From Actinomycetota bacterium (lineage in GTDB: Bacteria; Actinomycetota; Actinomycetes; Nanopelagicales; Nanopelagicaceae), in NCBI GenBank assembly GCA_009699825.1, contig WLNM01000015.1, positions 1 to 15,213 of the forward strand: DNA of 15,213 nt, read 5' to 3'. The notes beneath the pieces were generated by a model. That model saw only the letters and a program-made list of their open reading frames with translations. It did no database searches and was not told the origin of the DNA. Each line of letters begins with the position of its first letter. The first letter of the stretch is position 1. Below, piece by piece: positions 7,024-13,803 of the stretch. The translations under genes and the position numbers were made by a program.

Positions 7024-9384
7024 ATGCAAACGAGAACTGGCACTCGCACCGCAACGGGGCTCTTACTTATTCTCCTTGCAACCCTTCTCTACGCGCCGCA
7101 AGCCGAAGCCGCACCGCTTGTCGCTCCGTCAACTGTATGGGGTCACACGTATGCGGCCGAAGCATCCGGAGTCTTGTCAGTACCGGCTACGCAATCTGCA
7201 AATCTAGAGAAGCGATCAAAATTTGTTGTTAACTATAAAAATTTTCCTGATTGGGCAAAAAATGAAGTGCAGGTGGCAATTGATTTGTGGGCCGCAAACT
7301 TTGATTCAAAGGTTCAAATCAATGTCGATGCAACATGGAGTCGCTCAAGTACTGCAGATGTATTGGGAAGCGCCCGACCGGATCGATACTACGCAAGGTT
7401 TGTTGGTGCACCAGATTCCACTCTTTGGTATGCATCGGCTCTTGCGAATGCATTGGCTGGAAAAGATTTAGATACAAACAATCCTGAAATTATTATTCAG
7501 ATAAATTCTGAAGCAGAGTGGGATTTAGATGGGCTCGGAAAACCTACACGTTTCGAGTATGACTTAAAGTCTGTAATGTTTCATGAGTTGGCGCACGGCT
7601 TAGGTTTTCTTTCATCAAGTTCTTATTTATACGACCGGGCCAAGGGTGAATATGTAGGTTCACTTGATCAACCAACTCCATTTGATGCTTACCTGCAAAC
7701 ACAAGATGGAAATCGCTTGGCTGATTTACCATCACCCTCTACTGAATTAGGAACGGCAATAACTACCAAATTAGTTTGGTCAGGCACGGAAGCGATTGCA
7801 GCCAATGGTGGTGAAAAACCTTTGATGTACACGCCAACTAGTTACGACGGTGGCTCGTCTGTCAGCCATTTAGATGAAAATACATTTGCTAATTCGGGCA
7901 CTAATGCCGTTATGACACCTAATCTAGAAGCCGGCGAAGTATTTAATGAGCCAGGACCAATTCTGGTTGCAATGATGAAAGACCTTCGCAATAAACCTGC
8001 ACCAGGTCTTGCAGGGGGCATACCAAGTGAAGTATTGAATGCTCAAGCGTTGATTGCCGACTCTTCTGTGATTTTAACTTTCGATCCTCCAGTAAATTCC
8101 CGGACAACTCAAGTAAGTGAATACATAATCAAGAATCTAAATAATGGAAAAGAGAAGAGTGTCGCAGATAGTCCCGCAATAATTAGTGGATTAAAAAATG
8201 GAACAAGTTATTCCTTTAAAATTTTCGCTTCAAATGCAAAAGGAACTTCACTAGAAGTAACAACGAAACCGGTAACGCCTCGTGCGGCATGGAAATCACA
8301 AGTTATTGATCCTGCAGCAGATGCTCGTTCTGTAACTTCAGCCACATTAAATGGACAACCAGTTATTGCCTACGTTGATTCAAAAACTTCTGTACTTCGA
8401 CTTGCAAAGTGGAATGGTAAATCTTGGAAGAAATCAACGATAGATAGCAATATTTCTGGACAAATTTCGTTGTGTGTTAGTGGCAAGAAATCCAAGCAAA
8501 CCTTGCACATGTTTTACGCTGATAAAACGGAGAATGATTTAAGATACGCCTCGGTTAATGGGACAAAGATAGTTCGTGAAATTGTCGATGGAAATGCTGA
8601 AAAAGTGCAATCCTATGAAGAATTAGTGCGTGTACAGACAGCTAGTAATGTGAGTGTTTCAAATGCCTGTGCAATTACAAATGAAGGAATTCAGGTTTTC
8701 TACCGAGATGAAACTCAAGGCGTTTTACTGGGTGCATTTAAATATTTTGGTGGTGAGTGGAATTACGAATTAATCGATGGTGATCGCAAAACAGACTTCA
8801 GAACAACTGGCGACGTTGCATTTCACTTAAAGGCTCTTGCAGATGGCAATAAGACTTACGTCTTGTACGACTCAGTATTAGAAATTGATCAAAACCGCGA
8901 TGCGACATCGGGGGAAATTAGGATGGCGACTCGAACTGCAATTGATCCGGGTGCTTGGCGGTATCGAACATTGGAATCACCAAAAGCGGATGCGGCAATT
9001 GTGGGTTACGACGTAGAAATTGCAAAGAGCGCAAAAGGCATTATGGCTTCATGGTTCTCGGCAACACCTTTATCCATGCCAGATCCGACGATGCTGCGCA
9101 CTCTTAATGTGCTTTCTAAATCAGCAGTTTCGGCCATATCCACTTCAAACTTCGGAACACCAAATGAATTAATGAGTAGCGACTCTCAGACGCTTATTTT
9201 TAATTGCTTTGGTCGCCTCTGTGCCATTGATTACGCGAAATTTTCTAAGGGACAATCTGCAATTGCATTGGTAACTTCTTGGCAGTCAGCGGAACCGACA
9301 GGCAGTGCATGGATTGTTTTAAATAAAGTTCGCTACGCAGTAGCCGGAATTAATGGAAAAGTAGTACTGCTAAAAGTTGCATAA
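7024..9384 (+). CDS. secreted leishmanolysin-like metalloprotease with FnIII and propeller-like C-terminus
   Basis: A 786-residue exported protein. Residues 1-29 form a signal peptide (basic start, LLLILLATLL core, AEA-A cleavage site). The zinc motif HELAHGLGF has His187, Glu188 and His191. The classical third metzincin His (position 197) is Ser, but SHLDE supplies His282 and AVMTP supplies a Met-turn candidate at Met297. This wide spacing resembles leishmanolysin (M8) rather than matrixins. Residues about 338-420 are a fibronectin type III domain. From about 425 on, five or six repeats of the type 'PVIAYVD...LRLAKWNGKSW' suggest a beta-propeller. There is no C-terminal membrane anchor or sortase signal, so it is probably released. 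Substrate unknown; extracellular protein breakdown is the likely role. It converges on bS22 with an 18-bp gap. Confidence 0.75.
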   Translation: MQTRTGTRTATGLLLILLATLLYAPQAEAAPLVAPSTVWGHTYAAEASGVLSVPATQSANLEKRSKFVVNYKNFPDWAKNEVQVAIDLWAANFDSKVQINVDATWSRSSTADVLGSARPDRYYARFVGAPDSTLWYASALANALAGKDLDTNNPEIIIQINSEAEWDLDGLGKPTRFEYDLKSVMFHELAHGLGFLSSSSYLYDRAKGEYVGSLDQPTPFDAYLQTQDGNRLADLPSPSTELGTAITTKLVWSGTEAIAANGGEKPLMYTPTSYDGGSSVSHLDENTFANSGTNAVMTPNLEAGEVFNEPGPILVAMMKDLRNKPAPGLAGGIPSEVLNAQALIADSSVILTFDPPVNSRTTQVSEYIIKNLNNGKEKSVADSPAIISGLKNGTSYSFKIFASNAKGTSLEVTTKPVTPRAAWKSQVIDPAADARSVTSATLNGQPVIAYVDSKTSVLRLAKWNGKSWKKSTIDSNISGQISLCVSGKKSKQTLHMFYADKTENDLRYASVNGTKIVREIVDGNAEKVQSYEELVRVQTASNVSVSNACAITNEGIQVFYRDETQGVLLGAFKYFGGEWNYELIDGDRKTDFRTTGDVAFHLKALADGNKTYVLYDSVLEIDQNRDATSGEIRMATRTAIDPGAWRYRTLESPKADAAIVGYDVEIAKSAKGIMASWFSATPLSMPDPTMLRTLNVLSKSAVSAISTSNFGTPNELMSSDSQTLIFNCFGRLCAIDYAKFSKGQSAIALVTSWQSAEPTGSAWIVLNKVRYAVAGINGKVVLLKVA

Positions 9385-9391
9385 CGTGCAA
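9377..9391. terminator. weak hairpin between convergent metalloprotease and bS22 genes
   Basis: TTGCA and TGCAA flank a 5-base loop, giving a 5-bp stem across the metalloprotease stop codon. Read on the minus strand, a CTTTTAG stretch follows, so it might help end the proC-bS22 transcript. The stem is short and the call is tentative. Confidence 0.2.
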
Positions 9392-9402
9392 TAAGAGTTG
9401 GG

Positions 9403-9504
9403 TTACTTCTTCGCGTTACGACGTTGGATGCGAGTCTTCTTCAGAAGTTTTTTGTGCTTCTTCTTCGCCATACGTTTACGTCGCTTCTTGATTACGGAAC
9501 CCAT
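9403..9504 (-). CDS. small ribosomal subunit protein bS22 (AURKAIP1/COX24-domain protein)
   Basis: A 33-residue, extremely basic protein: it starts MGSVIKKRRKRMAKKKHKK and ends RIQRRNAKK, with about half Lys and Arg. This is the AURKAIP1/COX24-type peptide known as bS22 in actinobacteria, seen in mycobacterial 30S ribosome structures and equivalent to the 33-residue Rv0500B near proC in M. tuberculosis (from memory). It binds rRNA as an integral part of the small subunit. It is too short for ordinary ORF calling. A purine-rich GAGAAAG sits 8 bp before the ATG, one of the few convincing ribosome binding sites in this window, which suits a highly translated gene. The 44-bp gap to the upstream gene leaves room for its own promoter. 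Confidence 0.9.
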   Translation of the reverse strand: MGSVIKKRRKRMAKKKHKKLLKKTRIQRRNAKK

Positions 9505-9548
9505 TTGTCACGCTTTCTCTTTGTATCGGTAAGGGGGTTAGGTTATCG

Positions 9549-10736
9549 CTAAGTGAGTCGAAAAATCGAAACGGCCGTCTGGCTAGTACTCATAAGCACA
9601 ACCCCAAGATCCTTCGAATAGCCGAGAGCTATCGGTATGCCAACGGCACTCCTTGCTCCGACCAATGCGCCGGTGCGATCAAATGTAAGCAATAGTGAAG
9701 TGGGTTTGCTCGGTTTCCAATTGGAAACTCCTTTAATCGCAGATTTTGATGCGAAAGCTGCAAAATGTGAGCCACTCGGACCAACGGCTGCAAATGTTGA
9801 ACCAGTGGATGTGAATCTAAAAGTCCATGTTGGAGAAATGTTTGTTGCAAACTTTGTTAGCGCACTCTCAAATTTTTGACCCGTTTGGACAGATCCGGCT
9901 AAAAATAAAGAGTTAGTTGAAGAGTTCCATTCACGTTTAGCCTTTGATGCAGAACTTCTCACAAGCATCAGCAGCTTTCCAGTATTTGAATACTTTGCAA
10001 TTATTCCATCACGGTATCCGGCTAATTTCCTGCCGGCGAGATTTTCTGTGCTGTTACCAATTGCGTATACAGTCGAATCGGTTGCGCGAATAACTGAATC
10101 AATACTTGTATCAATTATGCCTAGATAAATTGGCTTCGAGAATTTCCCATCTAAATCACCAGAAATGATCACTCCTGAATTTCCGCCTTCTGTTGCTTTA
10201 ATTCCTCCGATAGTAAAACCTTTAGCATTGAGAGCAATTGAATTTATAAGCAGCGGAGCTAAATTATCAGAGGTAAAAGTTGAAAGAAGCACACCGGTAT
10301 TTGAAACTTTCCAGATTGTTGCAACTGTTAAATCCGCACGAACAGGAAGTATTGGATCCACAACCACATTGTCAGGATTAATCGGCGCTGTAGTTGGCAC
10401 ATCAGTTGGTCCAACATCGCGAACATTTGCGCTAGTTCCTGCAATCCATATATTTCCTGCAGCATCGGCTGCTAACGCAGTTGCAATACTTGTTGCTCCC
10501 TCAGTGAGAGGTGTGCGCCATTTTTCTGCGCCGTCGGCACCGATAGCCCAAACGGTTGAAGAGTTAAGCAGCACAATCGATGGACCAACTGCGAGCATTT
10601 TTGTATCAGAAGTTATGGGAGTAGCGAGGTTTATTGCAACCATCTCTTTTACAACAATTGTTTTGGGTGCAGCGTTTGCATTCAATGAAGAAAAAATGAG
10701 TGGCAGCGTTAAAAATACAACTACAAAACGTTTCAC
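9549..10736 (-). CDS. secreted beta-propeller-like protein, function unknown
   Basis: A 395-residue exported protein with a clear signal peptide (MKRFVVVFLTLPLIFSSL, cleavage at ANA-AP after residue 22). The mature part is all-beta in character, with repeats such as AADAAGNIWIAGTS and GYRDGIIAKYSNTGKLL that resemble the SBBP/NHL-type units of secreted propellers ('dG-f-aK-n--G--l'). No enzyme motif, lipobox, transmembrane anchor or sorting signal is visible. It starts with GTG, 9 bp after the proC stop, and has no Shine-Dalgarno sequence, so it is probably translated by coupling to proC. It lies between proC and bS22, which are usually closer together in actinobacteria, so it looks like a lineage-specific insertion. 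A binding or surface role is possible; no specific function can be given. Confidence 0.75.
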   Translation of the reverse strand: MKRFVVVFLTLPLIFSSLNANAAPKTIVVKEMVAINLATPITSDTKMLAVGPSIVLLNSSTVWAIGADGAEKWRTPLTEGATSIATALAADAAGNIWIAGTSANVRDVGPTDVPTTAPINPDNVVVDPILPVRADLTVATIWKVSNTGVLLSTFTSDNLAPLLINSIALNAKGFTIGGIKATEGGNSGVIISGDLDGKFSKPIYLGIIDTSIDSVIRATDSTVYAIGNSTENLAGRKLAGYRDGIIAKYSNTGKLLMLVRSSASKAKREWNSSTNSLFLAGSVQTGQKFESALTKFATNISPTWTFRFTSTGSTFAAVGPSGSHFAAFASKSAIKGVSNWKPSKPTSLLLTFDRTGALVGARSAVGIPIALGYSKDLGVVLMSTSQTAVSIFRLT

Positions 10737-10745
10737 GATTATTTT

Positions 10746-11567
10746 TTACGCAAGTTCCTGTGAACGATCGCGCGCCGCTTTCATAGCCTTTGCAACGATG
10801 CCAGCAAAGTCAGACTCATTAAGAGATGCGAGCGCCGCAGCCGTTGTCCCATTTGGACTCGTAACATTTTCACGAAGAGTTGTAGCACTCTTGCCTGATT
10901 GATCTAGAAGTGTTGCAGCCCCCAACATGGTTTGTGCAGTCAGAGTTGTCGCAACATCTTTAGAGAGTCCAAGCGCCATCGCACCTTCGATCATGTGTTC
11001 AGCGAATGCGAAGAAATAGGCGGGGCCAGAGCCACTAGTTGCTGTGATGGCGTCTTGTAAATCTTCGCTTACTTCGACAACTTTGCCCGTTGCGCCAAGA
11101 AAAGCACTAACAAATGCAGCCTCAGAATCACTCACTCCAACACCGCGAGACATTCCAGACATGCCAACACCGACTAATGAAGGTGTATTTGGCATCACTC
11201 GAATGACAGGATTATTTGCACCAAGGTGAGAAGAGATAAATGAAGTACTTTTGCCTGCTGCAAATGTAATAACGAGTGCACCAGACTTAATAGACCCCTT
11301 TATTTCCTCTAGAACTGAAGCCATATCTTGTGGTTTTACAACCAAAAGCAGCACATCGCTGCCGCCAACATTCGTTGCAAGATTGCAGACACAGATTCCG
11401 TAGCGATTAATGAGCTCTTCGGCTCGCTCTGCACGCTTTTCACTGACACAAATTGATGAGGCTTTGATTCCAAACTTAATGAGGGCGGCTATAAGTGCTT
11501 CGCCCATAACACCAGCACCGATAACACCAACTTGTGAAGGTTGAAGTGGATTTGTTGCGGTACTCAT
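10746..11567 (-). CDS. proC: pyrroline-5-carboxylate reductase
   Basis: A 273-residue enzyme making proline from 1-pyrroline-5-carboxylate with NAD(P)H, the last step of proline synthesis in the cytoplasm. The Rossmann motif is VGVIGAGVMGEAL (residues 13-25), followed by VKPQ (78-81), MPNTPSLVGVGM (125-136), the substrate-loop signature TSGSGPAYFF (177-186) and VTSPNGTT (235-242). All family signatures are present and the length is standard. The start at 11567 is chosen because the Rossmann fold begins soon after it and a TATCCT box sits 7 bp upstream; the frame extends 40 codons further only by running into the divergent gene. It heads a minus-strand cluster with the secreted propeller protein and bS22. 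Confidence 0.96.
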   Translation of the reverse strand: MSTATNPLQPSQVGVIGAGVMGEALIAALIKFGIKASSICVSEKRAERAEELINRYGICVCNLATNVGGSDVLLLVVKPQDMASVLEEIKGSIKSGALVITFAAGKSTSFISSHLGANNPVIRVMPNTPSLVGVGMSGMSRGVGVSDSEAAFVSAFLGATGKVVEVSEDLQDAITATSGSGPAYFFAFAEHMIEGAMALGLSKDVATTLTAQTMLGAATLLDQSGKSATTLRENVTSPNGTTAAALASLNESDFAGIVAKAMKAARDRSQELA

Positions 11568-11574
11568 GTTGCTA

Positions 11575-11580
11575 AGGATA
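11575..11580 (-). promoter_or_regulatory. putative -10 box for proC (leaderless)
   Basis: On the minus strand TATCCT ends 7 bp before the proC ATG and no Shine-Dalgarno sequence is present. It shares a 31-bp divergent gap with the box of the opposite gene, so the two promoters must overlap. Confidence 0.5.
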
Positions 11581-11584
11581 CCTG

Positions 11585-11590
11585 TACGCT
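11585..11590 (+). promoter_or_regulatory. putative -10 box for the Cys-rich protein gene (leaderless)
   Basis: TACGCT ends 8 bp before the ATG at 11599, again without a Shine-Dalgarno sequence. Its position only makes sense if translation starts at 11599 and not at the earlier ATG at 11566. Confidence 0.4.
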
Positions 11591-11598
11591 CTGCAACT

Positions 11599-12408
11599 AT
11601 GTCTGAAATAAAGCCTGGGTTTGCACGTGATTGGGTTGAATTCACTGACCCTAATGATGCAGAAGAAATCTTTAAGTGCGACCTCACATGGTTGACCTCT
11701 AACTGGACCTGTATTTATGGCGATGGTTGCAAAGGTGTATTTAAGGATCGACCAAATGATGGCTGCTGTACCGAAGGTGCAATGTATTCAGATGAAGAAG
11801 ATGAAGCACGCACTTTAGTTGCGGCTCAAAAACTAACACCGCAAATGTGGCAATTCTTTGATGAAGCACAGCCAAAGAAATTCGGTGGCAAGTTACAGAT
11901 TTCAGAAAAAGATGAAGACAAAGAACGCAAAACTCGCACCGTTGATGGCGCATGTATCTTTTTAAATCGCAAAGGACACAAAGCAGATGGATTTACTGGT
12001 TCATTTGGTTGCGTGCTTCACCACTTGGCTGAAAAAGAAAAAATCCACTTTGTAGATACAAAACCAGATGTATGTTGGCAATTACCACTTCGTCGTTCTT
12101 ACGAAGTTCGCGAATTCGGCGAGCGCGAAATTTCAGTAACTGTCATCGGAGAGTATGAACGCCTTGCTTGGGGCGATGGTGGAGAAGATTTCGATTGGTA
12201 TTGCACAAGCAACACTGAAGCTCACGTTGGAAAAGAACCGGTTTATATTTCAAATAAAACCGAACTTCAGGCGCTCATGGGCAAAGAAGCGTATGCAGTA
12301 TTAGCAAAATTATGCGATCAGCGCATTGCTGGTATTAAAGATGCACAAAAGCGTTCACTTCCGCTCTTTGTTATTCAACACCCAGCAACAGTTGCGGCAG
12401 GCAAATAG
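11599..12408 (+). CDS. Cys-rich conserved actinobacterial protein, probable metal or Fe-S binding
   Basis: A 269-residue soluble protein with ten cysteines: 27, 38, 44, 56, 57, 119, 138, 159, 202 and 239. The first group lies in FKCDLTW...WTCIYGDGCKG...DGCC, and later ones in GSFGCVLHHL and DVCWQLP. Such spacing recalls the zinc- or iron-sulfur-binding YkgJ/DUF3109-like proteins, but I cannot assign the family with certainty. It resembles the conserved actinobacterial group of M. tuberculosis Rv0495c, which also lies near proC (from memory). The start at 11599 is preferred over 11566 because it removes a non-conserved-looking 11-residue extension and leaves room for both divergent promoters. 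No signal peptide or membrane segment is present. Function unknown; a redox or cluster-carrying role is inference. radA follows after 27 bp. Confidence 0.75.
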   Translation: MSEIKPGFARDWVEFTDPNDAEEIFKCDLTWLTSNWTCIYGDGCKGVFKDRPNDGCCTEGAMYSDEEDEARTLVAAQKLTPQMWQFFDEAQPKKFGGKLQISEKDEDKERKTRTVDGACIFLNRKGHKADGFTGSFGCVLHHLAEKEKIHFVDTKPDVCWQLPLRRSYEVREFGEREISVTVIGEYERLAWGDGGEDFDWYCTSNTEAHVGKEPVYISNKTELQALMGKEAYAVLAKLCDQRIAGIKDAQKRSLPLFVIQHPATVAAGK

Positions 12409-12422
12409 TCAGTACTTGCCTC

Positions 12423-12428
12423 TAGGCT
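12423..12428 (+). promoter_or_regulatory. putative -10 box for radA (leaderless)
   Basis: TAGGCT ends 7 bp before the radA ATG at 12436 with no Shine-Dalgarno sequence between, inside the 27-bp gap after the Cys-rich gene. It suggests that radA-mutY can be transcribed separately. Confidence 0.45.
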
Positions 12429-12435
12429 AAGCGCT

Positions 12436-13803
12436 ATGGCAAAGATCGAGAAAGATCCGTTTCGCTGCACCGAATGTGGGTGGAGTGCGAATAAATGGGT
12501 TGGCCGTTGCGGCGAATGTCAGGCATGGGGCACTGTCGAAGAAATAAACGCACCAAAACGTTTATCACTTGTTCCTGGCGCGGTTACACATAAGGCAACA
12601 CCTATTGGCGATGTAGATCTATCTGCTGCAAGTGCGAAACCAACTGGAGTCAGTGAATTAGATCGTGTTCTGGGTGGCGGACTAGTACCGGGTGCGGCAA
12701 TTTTATTAGCGGGCGAACCAGGTGTTGGTAAATCGACTCTTCTCTTATCTGTTGCTGCGCAAACTGCAAAAGTTGGAATTCGCGCCCTATACATAAGCGG
12801 TGAAGAATCCGCGTCACAAGTTCGACTGCGTGCAGAACGCATTAAAGCAATTGACCCTGAATTATTCTTGGCATCTGAAACAGATCTCAGCGCTGTTATT
12901 TCTCACATCGACGCCGTTAAACCACAACTTTTAATTATTGACAGCATTCAAACAATCGGATCATCTGCGGCCGATGGCGCACCAGGTGGCGTCACGCAGG
13001 TACGAGAAGTTGCCGGTGCACTTATTCGCATCTGTAAAGATCGTGACATCACGCTGCTCTTAGTTGGTCACGTCACTAAAGATGGCTCAATTGCTGGTCC
13101 ACGTTTACTCGAACACATCGTCGATGTGGTTCTTCAATTCGAAGGTGAACGCCACTCTCGTCTGCGTTTAATTCGGGCAATTAAGAATCGATTTGGAGCA
13201 AGCGATGAAGTTGGGTGCTTTGATTTAAGTGACACCGGAATTGAAAGTGTCATGGATCCAACTGGTCTATTTACTTCTCGTCACAGCGAACCAGTACCTG
13301 GCACGTGTGTCACTGTCACCCTCGAAGGTCGCAGACCATTACTTGCAGAGATTCAGGCACTGGTCAGTGCAGGGCGTGAAAATGATTTTGGTAATGCACG
13401 TCGCGTCACAAGTGGTTTGGACTCTGCTCGCACATCTATGACTCTTGCTGTTCTTGAATTACGTGCACATGTAAAAGTTGGTGGCCGTGATGTTTATGCC
13501 GCAACAGTTGGCGGAATGAAGATGTCAGAACCCGCTGCTGACCTTGCACTTGCACTAGCTGTCGCATCTGCTGCAAAAGGTTTAGCTCTTCCCGCCGATC
13601 TTGTTGCAATCGGAGAAGTAGGTTTGGCTGGTGAAATTAGAAAAGTTAGCGGAGTAGAACGCCGATTGGCCGAAGCGTTCCGTCTTGGATTTAAACGAGC
13701 ACTCGTTCCTGCTGGCTCTGATGTCAAGATTGCGGGAATGGAAATCGTCGAAGTTTCACGTCTTGATCAGGCACTTAGTCGGGTAAAAATTAACGGCGAA
13801 TGA
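12436..13803 (+). CDS. radA: DNA repair protein RadA
   Basis: A 455-residue RadA (Sms), a RecA-related ATPase with helicase activity that extends recombination intermediates during homologous repair. The N-terminal zinc finger is CTEC...CGEC (Cys11, 14, 25, 28). The ATPase core has Walker A GEPGVGKST (93-101), Walker B LLIIDS (165-170) and the RadA-specific KNRFG (250-254). Residues about 290-455 form the Lon-protease-like domain, without its peptidase activity, including GGRDVYAATVGGMK. Length and domain order are standard. It ends in an ATGA overlap with mutY, so the two are one transcription unit. In many actinobacteria disA lies between radA and mutY; it is missing here. Confidence 0.97.
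   Translation: MAKIEKDPFRCTECGWSANKWVGRCGECQAWGTVEEINAPKRLSLVPGAVTHKATPIGDVDLSAASAKPTGVSELDRVLGGGLVPGAAILLAGEPGVGKSTLLLSVAAQTAKVGIRALYISGEESASQVRLRAERIKAIDPELFLASETDLSAVISHIDAVKPQLLIIDSIQTIGSSAADGAPGGVTQVREVAGALIRICKDRDITLLLVGHVTKDGSIAGPRLLEHIVDVVLQFEGERHSRLRLIRAIKNRFGASDEVGCFDLSDTGIESVMDPTGLFTSRHSEPVPGTCVTVTLEGRRPLLAEIQALVSAGRENDFGNARRVTSGLDSARTSMTLAVLELRAHVKVGGRDVYAATVGGMKMSEPAADLALALAVASAAKGLALPADLVAIGEVGLAGEIRKVSGVERRLAEAFRLGFKRALVPAGSDVKIAGMEIVEVSRLDQALSRVKINGE

Noticed and set aside
9505..9548. Riboswitch or attenuator before bS22
   Set aside because: The 44-bp gap has no convincing stem; only a purine-rich ribosome binding site is visible.
10165..10902. Long plus-strand open frame (245 codons) opposite the propeller protein and proC
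   Set aside because: It is antisense to two well-supported genes, spans their junction, and its protein has no recognisable motif; it is a frame shadow.
11568..11687. 40-codon upstream extension of proC
   Set aside because: It overlaps the divergent Cys-rich gene and precedes the Rossmann fold with non-family sequence; 11567 fits the promoter and family length.
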